This document shows, piece by piece, positions 1 through 7,647 of a stretch of DNA of 64,000 nt (position 1 is the stretch's first letter; each line of letters begins with the position of its first letter). Origin of the DNA: Burkholderia anthina (lineage in GTDB: Bacteria > Pseudomonadota > Gammaproteobacteria > Burkholderiales > Burkholderiaceae). The notes under the pieces are model-generated. The model was given only the letters and a program-made list of their open reading frames with translations. It made no database searches and had not been told where the DNA came from. A program made the translations under genes and the position numbers. The stretch is from NCBI RefSeq assembly GCF_902498995.1, contig NZ_CABVLY010000003.1, forward strand, positions 1 to 64,000, in the 5' to 3' direction.

Positions 1-71
1 AGTAGCTCAGTTGGTAGAGCGCAACCTTGCCAAGGTTGAGGTCGCGAGTTCGAGACTCGTCTCCCGCTCCA
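1..71 (+). tRNA. tRNA-Gly(GCC), 5' end cut by window
   Basis: This is glycine tRNA with anticodon GCC in the loop TTGCCAA between CAACC and GGTTG. It is identical base for base to the complete copy at 122-197, so only the first five bases (GCGGG) lie outside the window. The D-loop, TpsiC arm (GTTCGAGAC) and encoded CCA end are all present. It is the first of three tRNAs read in the same direction. Confidence 0.95.
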
Positions 72-121
72 GATTTTCTGGCGGCGTGTTGTACGGCAAG
101 ACGCTGCATGTGCAGGACAAT

Positions 122-197
122 GCGGGAGTAGCTCAGTTGGTAGAGCGCAACCTTGCCAAGGTTGAGGTCGCGAGTTCGAGACTCGTCTCCCGCTCCA
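122..197 (+). tRNA. tRNA-Gly(GCC), complete second copy
   Basis: This 76-nt glycine tRNA has a 7-bp acceptor stem (GCGGGAG with CTCCCGC), anticodon GCC, a standard TpsiC arm and an encoded CCA. It is identical to the copy 50 bp upstream, so the pair is a tandem duplication within a tRNA operon. Duplicated Gly-GCC tRNAs suit a GC-rich genome that uses GGC heavily. Confidence 0.97.
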
Positions 198-298
198 AGT
201 CATGGGGAAGCCAAGCTTCCCTTTTTATTTGATGGACTGATGGTCCTCGAATAAAAAATCTGTCAGTTGTCTTCATGGCATCCGGACAGTCCGCTTTT

Positions 299-372
299 GG
301 CGCGATAGCAAAGCGGTTATGCAGCGGCCTGCAAAGCCGTTTAGGCCGGTTCGACTCCGGCTCGCGCCTCCA
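299..372 (+). tRNA. tRNA-Cys(GCA)
   Basis: This 74-nt tRNA has acceptor stem GGCGCGA paired with TCGCGCC, anticodon GCA in loop CTGCAAA, TpsiC arm GGTTCGACTCC and an encoded CCA. It is the last tRNA of the Gly-Gly-Cys operon and is followed after about 10 nt by a strong terminator. Confidence 0.96.
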
Positions 373-382
373 GCATGAAAAG

Positions 383-415
383 AAAAGCCCCGCTTCGGCG
401 GGGCTTTTCTTTTTT
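383..415 (+). terminator. Rho-independent terminator of the tRNA operon
   Basis: A perfect 7-bp GC stem (GCCCCGC at 387-393, GCGGGGC at 398-404) with loop TTCG is flanked by an A-run and followed by a long T-rich tract. It ends the tRNA transcript. The A-run upstream could also give weak termination on the opposite strand. Confidence 0.93.
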
Positions 416-435
416 CTGCATTTCTACCTACGCAT

Positions 436-611
436 CTATTCCTTCGGATACGGCAACGTCACCCGCTCGCGCGTCGATGTGCTATTGCCGTCGTCGTTGT
501 AAATCACAAGTAGATGCTGACGCCCGACGGCGATGCAACAATGCGCTGCGACGGCTCGATTGATGGCACGTTGCCGCTGCCGGCGGGAGTGATGATAGCG
601 GTGCGGGGCGG
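436..611 (-). pseudogene. Possible frameshifted gene remnant
   Basis: On the minus strand, two adjacent reading frames give protein-like text that joins at about 505. The first reads IITPAGSGNVPSIEPSQR then IVASPSGVSIYL and stops at 504-506. The next, shifted by one base, reads VIYNDDGNSTSTRERVTLPY and ends at a TAG at 436. Neither half has a convincing start codon or ribosome site. A single base change in length would fuse them into about 58 residues. I do not recognise a family. It may be the decayed 3' part of a small gene, a sequencing error, or chance. Confidence 0.3.
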
Positions 612-643
612 TCACACCGCCCGCGTCGTCGTGACCTTGTCGA

Positions 644-1192
644 TCAACCATCCACCGGCTGCGCCGGCGTTTCGAGCCTGAGCTGATAGAACGCCGCGTC
701 GAGCCAGCGGCCGAACTTGAATCCCGCTTCGGTGATCGTGCCCGAGTGCACGAAACCGAGTCGCGTATGCAGCGCGACGCTGCCGCCGTTGGTCGCGTCG
801 ATGCAGCCGACCAGCACGTGCACGCCGGCTTCGCGCGCACGCCGGATCAACTCGCGCAGCAGAAACTCGCCGAGCCCGCGGCCGCGATGGTCGCGATGCA
901 CATAGACGCTGTGTTCGACCGTGTACTTGAACGCGGGGAACGCACGGAACGTGCCCCAGCTCGCGAAGCCGACCAGCGTGCCTGCTTCGTCCACCGCGCC
1001 CACGACCGGAAAACCGCCCGCACGCTTCGTCGCGAACCACGTGACCATCGCTTCCGGCGGGCGCGGCCGGTAGTCGTACAGCGCGGTCGAGTTCACGATC
1101 GCCTCGTTGAGGATCTCGAGGATGGCGGCCGCATGCTCGGCTTCGCTGCAATCGATCAGGCGCACGTCGTCGCGCTGTTTCGGGGAATTCAT
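644..1192 (-). CDS. GNAT N-acetyltransferase, phosphinothricin acetyltransferase-like
   Basis: The 182-residue protein is one complete GNAT domain. The acetyl-CoA pyrophosphate-binding loop is seen as RDHRGRGLGEFLLRELI near residue 100. The flanking text (YDYRPRPPEAMVTWF early, GCIDATNGGSVALHTRLGF late) matches the Pat/Bar/YwnH-like group that acetylates phosphinothricin, methionine sulfoximine or similar amino acids. The natural substrate cannot be read from sequence. It lies 39 bp downstream of the XRE-cupin regulator on the same strand and is probably co-transcribed with it, a common arrangement in which the regulator senses a small molecule modified by the enzyme. Confidence 0.85.
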   Translation of the reverse strand: MNSPKQRDDVRLIDCSEAEHAAAILEILNEAIVNSTALYDYRPRPPEAMVTWFATKRAGGFPVVGAVDEAGTLVGFASWGTFRAFPAFKYTVEHSVYVHRDHRGRGLGEFLLRELIRRAREAGVHVLVGCIDATNGGSVALHTRLGFVHSGTITEAGFKFGRWLDAAFYQLRLETPAQPVDG

Positions 1193-1231
1193 ACGGGCTC
1201 CTGCGCCTGTCGGCTTTGAACGAATGACGGA

Positions 1232-1855
1232 TTACACATGCCGCGCGCCGGTGGCGGCGGATACATCGCAGATCGCAACGACATAACGTGCGGCCTGCGA
1301 CGACGGGTTGCTGAAAATCAGCGGCTGATCGAGCCGCATGGCCAGGCAGTCGCCTTCGTGAAGTTCGTGAAGCTGCTCGCCGAAGGTGACGTCAACGCGC
1401 CCGTGGACGACCCACACCTGCTGATGCAGCGCGCTTTCGCGCCCGCCGCTGTCGTATGCGACGCGTGCGCCGGCCGGGAAGTCGACCTCGACGAGCTGAA
1501 TCGGCGACGGCCAGCCGGGCGGCGACACATTGCGCCGCACATAACCGGACGCCGGATCGCGCCATTCGGCTTGCTGCGCGCGCCGTACCAGCGGTCGTGC
1601 GGGTGCGTCGTCGCGATCGCCGCCGAACAGTGCGGCCAATGACACGCCGAGGCCCGTCGCGAGCTTGTCGAGCACGACGGCCGTCGGGCTGGCCGACGCG
1701 CGCTCGATGAGCGAGATCATCGAACGACTGACGCCGGAGCGCGCGGCGAGCGCATCGAGCGTGTAGCCTCTCAGGGTGCGCAGGTCGCGCACGCGGCGGG
1801 CGATGCGTTCGTTGATGCCGGTATCGTCGGCAGTGGAGGTGGTCGTTTCCTGCAT
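1232..1855 (-). CDS. XRE-family transcriptional regulator with C-terminal cupin
   Basis: This is a 207-residue regulator. An N-terminal helix-turn-helix (RGYTLDALAARSGVSRSMIS, ending in LIERASASPTAVVLDKLATG) covers roughly residues 20-75. A small cupin sensor domain follows from about residue 110 (VDFPAGARVAYD, then HQQVWVVHGRVDVTFGEQ). HTH-cupin proteins usually repress nearby metabolic or resistance genes and respond to a small ligand held in the cupin barrel. An in-frame TTG at 1894 would add 13 residues. I chose the ATG because the extension is not HTH-like, although neither start has a strong ribosome site. It is divergent from the ParD-like/map pair and upstream of the GNAT gene. Confidence 0.87.
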   Translation of the reverse strand: MQETTTSTADDTGINERIARRVRDLRTLRGYTLDALAARSGVSRSMISLIERASASPTAVVLDKLATGLGVSLAALFGGDRDDAPARPLVRRAQQAEWRDPASGYVRRNVSPPGWPSPIQLVEVDFPAGARVAYDSGGRESALHQQVWVVHGRVDVTFGEQLHELHEGDCLAMRLDQPLIFSNPSSQAARYVVAICDVSAATGARHV

Positions 1856-1917
1856 GATGGATTTATTTTCCAGCAAGATGGAATTCGCTGTCAACGGGAT
1901 TCATCGTGGCTTGACGC

Positions 1918-1965
1918 TTGCCCGACGGCTATGTCGAGCGTAATATACGAAACGACTACATTTCG
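1918..1965 (+). promoter_or_regulatory. Likely sigma-70 promoter and inverted repeat before the ParD-like/map pair
   Basis: TTGCCC at 1918-1923 and TAATAT at 1941-1946 are separated by 17 bp, a standard spacing. Just downstream an inverted repeat, CGAAA (1948-1952) and TTTCG (1961-1965) with an 8-bp spacer, falls where the transcription start should be and could be an operator. The adjacent HTH-cupin regulator or the ParD-like protein itself are the obvious candidates to bind it. This is inferred from sequence only. Confidence 0.5.
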
Positions 1966-1980
1966 CTTAATTAGAGACAT

Positions 1981-2217
1981 ATGGGAATCATCAAGATATC
2001 CGAGCACATGCACGAACGGCTGCGCTCGACCAGCACGGCGTTGAGCCGCTCGATCAACGCGCAGGCGGAGCACTGGCTGCGGGTCGGGATGATGTCGGAA
2101 CTCAATCCGTCGCTATCCTACGGCGACATCTGCCGGATGCTGATCGAGGCCGAAGCGCAGGGCGGCGATACCGGGCCGACGGAGTCGGTGGCACACGGCA
2201 TCGAGCAGGTGGCGTAA
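1981..2217 (+). CDS. ParD-like antitoxin family protein
   Basis: This 78-residue protein begins with a short ribbon-helix-helix-like stretch (GIIKISEHMHERLRSTSTAL, then SRSINAQAEHWLRVGMMSE). It resembles the ParD_like family annotated as type II antitoxin-like. No toxin (ParE/RelE type) is adjacent. The next gene, one base overlapping (TAATG), is methionine aminopeptidase, so the two are translationally coupled. Its role is unproven. It could autoregulate the map operon as RHH antitoxins do their own. The acidic tail (IEAEAQGGDTGPTESVAHG) is probably disordered. Family assignment is from memory of the fold and context and was not searched. Confidence 0.75.
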   Translation: MGIIKISEHMHERLRSTSTALSRSINAQAEHWLRVGMMSELNPSLSYGDICRMLIEAEAQGGDTGPTESVAHGIEQVA

Positions 2218-3023
2218 TGGCGAAGCGCGAAATCCCGATCCGCGGCGCCGCAGAAATCGCCAAGTCGCGCGAGGCTGCAAAGCTCGCGTCCCAGGTGCTG
2301 ACGATGATCACCGAGCACGTGAAGCCGGGCGTCACCACCGACGACCTGGACGTACTCTGCCGCGAATACATCATCGACGAGCTCGGTGCGATTCCCGCGA
2401 ACATCGGCTACCACGGCTATCCGAAGACGCTTTGCACGTCGGTCAACCACGTGGTCTGCCACGGCATTCCGTCGTCGCGGCCGTTGCGCGACGGCGACAT
2501 CGTGAACCTCGATATCGCGGTGATCAAGGACGGCTGGTTCGGCGACACGAGCCGCATGTACTTCGCCGGTGAGCCGGGCGAACTCGCGCGTCGTCTCGTC
2601 GCGGCGACCTATGAGGCGATGCATGCGGGGATCCGCGCGGTTCGTCCGGGCGCGACGCTCGGTGACGTCGGCTACGCGATCCAGCAGGTCGCGCATCGCG
2701 AAGGGTTCAGCGTGGTCCGCGAGTACTGCGGCCACGGGATCGGCGACGTGTACCACGACGAGCCGCAGGTGCTGCACTACGGCCGCCCGGGCACCGGCGT
2801 GCCGCTGCGGCCGGGGATGATCTTCACGATCGAGCCGATGCTGAATGCGGGCAAGCGCGATACGCGCGTGCTGGCCGACGGCTGGACGGTCGTCACGAAG
2901 GACCATTCGCTGTCCGCACAATGGGAGCACATGGTCGTGGTGACGGAGCAGGGCTTCGAGGTGTTGACGGACGACGTGACGCCGCAGGCGTCCGAGGCGC
3001 TGTCCGGTACGCACGCGGCCTGA
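2217..3023 (+). CDS. map: Type I methionine aminopeptidase
   Basis: The enzyme removes the initiator methionine from nascent proteins in the cytosol, and the length (268 aa) is normal. All five pita-bread metal ligands are visible: Asp in VNLDIAV, Asp in FGDTSRM, His in CGHGIG, Glu in TIEPM and Glu in QWEHM. The substrate-pocket His region (GYHGYPKTLCTSVNHVVCHG) is intact. The start ATG overlaps the stop of the ParD-like gene by one base, so translation depends on the upstream gene. This copy is not next to rpsB as in enterobacteria, and Burkholderia often carry more than one map. A bidirectional hairpin follows at 3063-3084. Confidence 0.95.
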   Translation: MAKREIPIRGAAEIAKSREAAKLASQVLTMITEHVKPGVTTDDLDVLCREYIIDELGAIPANIGYHGYPKTLCTSVNHVVCHGIPSSRPLRDGDIVNLDIAVIKDGWFGDTSRMYFAGEPGELARRLVAATYEAMHAGIRAVRPGATLGDVGYAIQQVAHREGFSVVREYCGHGIGDVYHDEPQVLHYGRPGTGVPLRPGMIFTIEPMLNAGKRDTRVLADGWTVVTKDHSLSAQWEHMVVVTEQGFEVLTDDVTPQASEALSGTHAA

Positions 3024-3055
3024 CACGCGTAGCGGGCCGCGTGAAGCGGCGGTGC

Positions 3056-3084
3056 AACGAAAAAGGGCCCCGAACGGGGCCCTT
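3056..3084 (-). terminator. Rho-independent terminator between convergent map and msrC
   Basis: The stem GGGCCCCG (3065-3072) pairs with CGGGGCCC (3075-3082) over an AA loop, extended by AA/TT. Read on the minus strand the hairpin is followed by TTTTTCGTT, so it should end the msrC transcript well. On the plus strand the tail is only TTCTGCAT, so it is weaker for map. Confidence 0.85.
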
Positions 3085-3146
3085 CTGCATGTGTGGTCGC
3101 GCGGCGCCTTCCGCGCGCGCGACAGTCGCGACCGGCAGCGTAACGT

Positions 3147-3653
3147 TTATTGACCGCGTGCCTTGCCCCACGCGTGTTCGACGAACACGCGGCACAGCGC
3201 TTCCATCCCGTTGCGATCCTCGTCGTCGAAACGCGCGGCGACGGGGCTGTCGACGTCCCACACGCCGATCAGCGTGCCGTCGGCCGCGACCAGCGGCACG
3301 ACGATTTCCGATTCCGACGCGGCGTCGCATGCGATATGGCCCGGGAATTCGTGCACGTCGCGCACGACTTGCGTCTCGCGGGTCTGCGCGGCCGTGCCGC
3401 ACACGCCTTTGCCGAGCGCGATCCGCACGCACGCGGGCTTGCCCTGGAACGGCCCGACCACGAGCTCCGTTCCGTCGAAGAAATAGAAACCGGCCCAGTT
3501 CAGGCGATCGAGCGAGTGATAGACGAGCGCGGAGAAGTTCGCGGCGTTTGCGGTCAGGTCGCGTTCCGATTCGACGAGTGCGCGTGCCTGCTCGACGAGC
3601 GTCGCATAGAGTTCGGCCTTGGAGGCGTGAGGGTCGTTGGACAGCGTGAACAT
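3147..3653 (-). CDS. msrC: GAF-domain free methionine-(R)-sulfoxide reductase
   Basis: The 168-residue cytosolic protein is a single GAF domain of the YebR/fRMsr type, which reduces free L-methionine-(R)-S-oxide with thioredoxin. Three cysteines sit at residues 75, 85 and 109 (KPACVRIALGKGVCGTA and GHIACDAAS), with the spacing of the three redox cysteines of the family. The motifs NWAGFYFFDG and IGVWDVDSP are characteristic. I chose the ATG at 3653 rather than the longer in-frame extension because residue 1 then matches the family start. Its transcript ends at the hairpin shared with map, 60 bp downstream. Confidence 0.92.
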   Translation of the reverse strand: MFTLSNDPHASKAELYATLVEQARALVESERDLTANAANFSALVYHSLDRLNWAGFYFFDGTELVVGPFQGKPACVRIALGKGVCGTAAQTRETQVVRDVHEFPGHIACDAASESEIVVPLVAADGTLIGVWDVDSPVAARFDDEDRNGMEALCRVFVEHAWGKARGQ

Positions 3654-3783
3654 GGCGGGAATGCAATAAGGGTTGTGAAAAGCGCGATGCGCGTCCCGCA
3701 GTCTACGGCACGCGCGGCCCGTCTGCAGCGTCCGGTTCGTCATCGCGCGGCAGAAACGGCGGCGCAGACCGGCGCGAAGCCGG

Positions 3784-4701
3784 TCAATCGGGTTCGAGTT
3801 CGGCGAACCGCTCAGCCAGGAAATCGAGCAGCGCGCGCACCGCGGGCAGCAGTCCGCGCCGCGATGCGAACACCGCATGCACGATCTCGCGGCGCGGCGC
3901 CCAGTCCGGCAGCACGGTCGCGAGTTCGCCGCGTGCGACTTCGTCGCGCACCATCATGGTCGGCAACTGCACGATGCCTACGCCTGCAATGGCGGCCGCG
4001 CGCAGTGCGAGCATGCCGCCCGTCACGAAGCGCGGCTGGTGGTGGATTTCGGCCTGCGCGCCGTCGGGGCCGCGCAGCCGCCATACGTGCGAGGCTTGCG
4101 GCACGCCGTGATCGAGGCTCGGCAGGCGCGTGAGATCGGCAGGCACGGCGGGCATGCCGTGTTCGCGCAGCAACGCGGGGCTCGCGACGAGGCACTGGCC
4201 GCGCTCGGCCAGCACGCGCAGCGCGAGATCGCTGTCCTCCAGCGGCGGCGGGCGCACGCGGATCGCGACGTCGATCCCTTCGCCGACCACGTCGACGCGC
4301 CGGTTGGTCGCCTCCAGGTGAATCTCGATGCGCGGGCACGCGACCATGAACGCGGCGATCATCGTGCCGACCAGCGAGTCGAGCAGCACGACGGGGCAAC
4401 TGACGCGCACGATGCCGCGCGGCTCCTCGTGCAGCAGCGCGATCGCTTCGTCGGCGGCATCCGCCTCGACGAGCATCGCGCGACAATGCGCGTAGTAGGT
4501 CTGGCCGACGTCGGTGACCGTGAAGCGGCGCGTCGAACGCTGGATCAGCCGCATCCCGAGCCGCGCCTCGAGCAGCGCGATACGGCGGCTCAGCTTCGAT
4601 TTCGGCATGTTCAGCGCACGTCCGGCCGGCGCGAAGCCGCCGTGCTCGACGACTTGCACGAAGTAATAAAGATCGTTCAGATCCCGGTGGTTATCGTTCA
4701 T
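3784..4701 (-). CDS. LysR-family transcriptional regulator
   Basis: This 305-residue LTTR has an N-terminal winged HTH at residues 8-65 (LNDLYYFVQVVEHGGFAPAG, then ALNMPKSKLSRRIALLE). The effector-binding domain starts at about residue 95 (GIVRVSCPVVLLDSLVG) and includes IHLEATNRRVDVVGEGIDVA. It belongs to the large subgroup that controls a divergent oxidoreductase or pirin gene. Here the pirin gene starts 110 bp away on the other strand, and the shared region 4702-4811 should hold its binding site. The inducer is unknown. Confidence 0.92.
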   Translation of the reverse strand: MNDNHRDLNDLYYFVQVVEHGGFAPAGRALNMPKSKLSRRIALLEARLGMRLIQRSTRRFTVTDVGQTYYAHCRAMLVEADAADEAIALLHEEPRGIVRVSCPVVLLDSLVGTMIAAFMVACPRIEIHLEATNRRVDVVGEGIDVAIRVRPPPLEDSDLALRVLAERGQCLVASPALLREHGMPAVPADLTRLPSLDHGVPQASHVWRLRGPDGAQAEIHHQPRFVTGGMLALRAAAIAGVGIVQLPTMMVRDEVARGELATVLPDWAPRREIVHAVFASRRGLLPAVRALLDFLAERFAELEPD

Positions 4702-4811
4702 GAAATAGAACGCTGAGTGCGATTTTGGCAGTCTACCGGATCGATCGTTCCGCCTCTATATTGCTACTCAGGATGCGAAACACGTGTTTCGCCGCAATTC
4801 GGAGAAGGCAA

Positions 4812-5678
4812 ATGAAGAAGATCCAGGGTGTCTACAGTGCGCCGCGCGGCCATTGGGTCGGTGACGGTTTCCCGGTGCGTTCGATGTTCAGCTATCAGTC
4901 TCACGGTGCGCACCTGAGCCCGTTCCTGCTGCTCGACTACGCGGGTCCGGCGAACTTCGAGCCGGCTTCGGCACCGCGCGGGGTGGGCCAGCACCCGCAC
5001 CGCGGCTTCGAAACGGTGACGATCGTCTATGACGGCGAAGTCGCACACCGCGACTCGACCGGCGCGGGCGGCACGATCGGCCCGGGCGACGTGCAGTGGA
5101 TGACGGCCGGAAGCGGGATCCTGCACGAGGAATTCCACTCCGAAGCGTTCACGAAGCGGGGCGGTCCGCTCGAGATGGTGCAGTTGTGGGTGAACCTGCC
5201 CGCCGCCGACAAGATGAATGCGCCCGGCTATCAGACGATTCTGGCCGCCGACATCCCGGTGGTCGAACTGCCGGACGGCGCGGGTCGCGCGCGGATCATC
5301 GCGGGCGAATTCGACGGGCGGCGCGGCCCGGCCCGCACGCATACGCCGATCGACGTGTGGGACGTGCGGCTTGCGGCAGGCGGTCGTGTGCGGTTCCCGA
5401 TCGCTGAAGGGCGTACGCTCGCGGTGGTCGTGCTGAGCGGTACGTTGCTGGTGAACGGCGAGACGGTCGCCCGCGAAGCGCAGTTCGTGCAACTGAGCCG
5501 CGACGGCCGCGACGTCGAGCTCGAAGCGAACGGCGACGCCAAGCTGCTGATCCTGAGCGGCGAGCCGATCGATGAACCGGTCGTCGGTTACGGGCCGTTC
5601 GTGATGAACTCGCAAGAGGAAATCCGGACCGCGATCGACGATTTCAACAGCGGCCGCTTCGGCCAGATGCCGGCATGA
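4812..5678 (+). CDS. Pirin family protein
   Basis: The 288-residue bicupin carries the pirin metal site: PHRGFETVTIVYDGEVAHRD near residues 62-81 contains the His ligands, and GIGPGDVQWMTAGSGILHEE-type text gives the second conserved block with the His-Glu pair (written here as TIGPGDVQWMTAGSGILHEE). Bacterial pirins bind iron and some are quercetin 2,3-dioxygenases. The start ATG has the ribosome site GGAGAAGG just upstream. The gene is divergent from the LysR gene, a pairing in which the regulator usually induces the pirin under oxidative or electrophile stress. The exact substrate is not determinable here. Confidence 0.92.
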   Translation: MKKIQGVYSAPRGHWVGDGFPVRSMFSYQSHGAHLSPFLLLDYAGPANFEPASAPRGVGQHPHRGFETVTIVYDGEVAHRDSTGAGGTIGPGDVQWMTAGSGILHEEFHSEAFTKRGGPLEMVQLWVNLPAADKMNAPGYQTILAADIPVVELPDGAGRARIIAGEFDGRRGPARTHTPIDVWDVRLAAGGRVRFPIAEGRTLAVVVLSGTLLVNGETVAREAQFVQLSRDGRDVELEANGDAKLLILSGEPIDEPVVGYGPFVMNSQEEIRTAIDDFNSGRFGQMPA

Positions 5679-5683
5679 CGGAC

Positions 5684-5711
5684 AGGCCCCGCGCAATGCG
5701 GGGCCTTTTCA
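5684..5711 (+). terminator. Rho-independent terminator after pirin gene
   Basis: An 8-bp stem, GGCCCCGC (5685-5692) with GCGGGGCC (5698-5705), has loop GCAAT, an A/T closing pair and a TTTTC tail, 6 bp after the pirin stop codon. Confidence 0.9.
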
Positions 5712-5804
5712 TGCATGACAGCGGTGGTCGTGTGCCGCGTGCGCTTCGAGGCATAATCGATGGCTGTTCGCGCGCCGGCCGGCGCGCCCGAATCCGGACC
5801 GACC

Positions 5805-6296
5805 ATGAACGCTTCCGCACCTGCCGCATCCCCGCGCGCCGACGATCTCGACTGGCGCTGGAAATCCTTCGACGCGCTGACGGCGCGTGAAATCTATTCG
5901 ATCCTCGACGCACGCAGCGCCGTGTTCGTCGTCGAGCAGAACTGCGTGTATCGCGACATCGACGATGCGGACCAGGCTGCGTGGCACCTGGCTGCGTACG
6001 ATGCGCAAGGGCGCGTTGCCGGCTACCTGCGCGTGCTGTTGCCGGATGCGCGGCACACCGACGTGCGTATCGGCCGCGTGCTGACGACCGCGCCGTTTCG
6101 CGGTGCGGGCCTCGGCAACGCGCTGCTGTCGCGCGCGCTCGAGCACATCCGGGCGCAATGGCCGGATACGACGGTGAGCCTGCATGCGCAGGCCCACTTG
6201 CAGCGTTTCTACGGAGCATTCGGCTTTACGCCGAACTCGGACGTGCACGACGAGGACGGCATTCCGCACGTGTGGATGACCCGCGCGCACGGCTGA
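5805..6296 (+). CDS. ElaA-like GNAT N-acetyltransferase
   Basis: The 163-residue protein matches the ElaA group of GNAT acetyltransferases. Family blocks are WRWKSFDALTAREIYSILDA, RSAVFVVEQNCVYRDIDDAD and WHLAAYD. The acetyl-CoA loop is FRGAGLGNALLSRALEHI. The C-terminal block LHAQAHLQRFYGAFGF is also typical. ElaA proteins are small cytosolic acetyltransferases of unknown substrate. The ATG at 5805 was preferred to an upstream in-frame ATG at 5760 because the ElaA core begins soon after it. It is convergent with the copper/oxidase operon. Confidence 0.85.
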   Translation: MNASAPAASPRADDLDWRWKSFDALTAREIYSILDARSAVFVVEQNCVYRDIDDADQAAWHLAAYDAQGRVAGYLRVLLPDARHTDVRIGRVLTTAPFRGAGLGNALLSRALEHIRAQWPDTTVSLHAQAHLQRFYGAFGFTPNSDVHDEDGIPHVWMTRAHG

Positions 6297-6315
6297 CGCG
6301 CCGCGCGCCGCGCCG

Positions 6316-7188
6316 TCAGTGGGCGGTGCGTGTCACCGACGGGCGCTCGGCATGCCGGGCGGCAACCCGCTCGTCGATCAAACGGCCGCGCGCCGACAGC
6401 CGCATCCAGTGCCGCAGCGCGATCAGCGCACCGATCACGCTCATCATCGAGCCGGGAATCCACAGCAGCAGGCCGCCGATCTGCTGGTCGCGCAGCGGGC
6501 TCAACCACGTGAACGCGCGTCCGCAGATCGAGTAGATCGGATACAGCTCGTGCGGCGTGAAGAAGATCAGCGCGCCGAGCGCGATCTGCGGCGGGATGGC
6601 CGCGACGACGATCAGGATCCGGCGGCCCGGCGACAGCCGCGCGGGCGGGGCGGGGCGCGGATCCACGACGAGCCACCAGAACAGCAGCCCGTCGATCACC
6701 ATGCTCCAGTTCATCACGCGATACAGACGCCAGTCGAGCATCGCGACGAAGTGGATCGGCGACAGCAGCCAGAAATAGATCAGCCCGACGAACAGCACGA
6801 CCGCGACGACCGGATGGAACACCACGTCGAGCGTCGCGCGCACGGGCGCCCACGCGAGCGCGGGACGCACGAAGCGCTGTCGCCAGCGAAACGGGATGCC
6901 CGCGCGGATCGCCGCGCCCGGGTAAGAAAGCGCGATGAAGAACGGCCCCAGGTGGTGCAGCACGAGGTGCTGCGCGCGGTGCATGAAGAATTCGTGCTCG
7001 AAGAAATAGTCGAGCCGCGTATGCAGCGCGATGTAGAGCGCCGTCAGCCCGAACCAGAACGAGAACTGCCGCAGCGGCGTCACCTTCGCCTTCTTCACGC
7101 CGCGCGCGAACAGCACGGCGGCCGTCAGCACCGCGATGACCACGGTCGGCGACGGTTCCCACGGATCGAGCCAGTACAGGACGTTCAT
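6316..7188 (-). CDS. CtaG-like (caa3-type) cytochrome c oxidase assembly membrane protein
   Basis: The 290-residue integral membrane protein has about seven hydrophobic segments, for example VVIAVLTAAVLFA, PVVAVVLFVGLIYFWLL and RRILIVVAAIPPQIALGALI. Conserved His-rich positions lie in EHEFFMHRAQHLVLHHLGPF. This is the Caa3_CtaG family implicated in copper delivery to the terminal oxidase. It is not the unrelated Cox11-type CtaG. It is the third gene of a minus-strand operon behind the Sco homologue and the PCuAC chaperone, which supports a role in CuA/CuB centre assembly. Confidence 0.88.
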   Translation of the reverse strand: MNVLYWLDPWEPSPTVVIAVLTAAVLFARGVKKAKVTPLRQFSFWFGLTALYIALHTRLDYFFEHEFFMHRAQHLVLHHLGPFFIALSYPGAAIRAGIPFRWRQRFVRPALAWAPVRATLDVVFHPVVAVVLFVGLIYFWLLSPIHFVAMLDWRLYRVMNWSMVIDGLLFWWLVVDPRPAPPARLSPGRRILIVVAAIPPQIALGALIFFTPHELYPIYSICGRAFTWLSPLRDQQIGGLLLWIPGSMMSVIGALIALRHWMRLSARGRLIDERVAARHAERPSVTRTAH

Positions 7189-7198
7189 CGCGCGCGCA

Positions 7199-7639
7199 TC
7201 ACTTCGCCTGGGCCGGCGACTTCACGGCGAACGGCGTGTCGACGGTTTCGCCGTCGGAGAACTTCAGGCGCAGGTGCACGGTGTCGCCCGGCTTGATCGT
7301 GTGCTTCGGCTCCTCGAGCATGAAGTGATAGCCGCCCGGCGCGATGTCGACCTTGCCGCGGGCGGGGATCGTCAGCTTGTCGACCATTTCCATCTTCTGC
7401 GTCGAGCCGTTCGACACGGTCTGGTGCAGCATCGCCATCCCGTAGTCGGGGCTGTCGACATCGACGAGATCGACCGGTTTGTCGCTCGTGTTGACGAGCG
7501 TCACGTAGCCGCCCGCGGGCAACTGGTTCGGCAGCCAGCGCACCCACGCATTCTGCGCGGTGATCGCGCCGGCGGCATAGGCGTGCGCGCCGGTACACAG
7601 TGCGGCGAGGAGGGCGAACGTCTTGAGGGTCGTCTTCAT
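7199..7639 (-). CDS. PCuAC periplasmic copper chaperone
   Basis: The 146-residue protein has a Sec signal peptide (KTFALLAALCTGAHAYA) and a DUF461/PCuAC domain. The copper-binding His and Met residues lie in MLHQTVSNGSTQKMEM and PGGYHFMLEEPKHTI, matching the H-M...M...HxM pattern of the family. PCuAC carries Cu(I) in the periplasm and hands it to Sco or to the CuA site of cytochrome oxidase. It sits between the Sco gene (8 bp upstream) and the CtaG-like gene (10 bp downstream) in one operon. Confidence 0.93.
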   Translation of the reverse strand: MKTTLKTFALLAALCTGAHAYAAGAITAQNAWVRWLPNQLPAGGYVTLVNTSDKPVDLVDVDSPDYGMAMLHQTVSNGSTQKMEMVDKLTIPARGKVDIAPGGYHFMLEEPKHTIKPGDTVHLRLKFSDGETVDTPFAVKSPAQAK

Positions 7640-7647
7640 GTCGGAAT

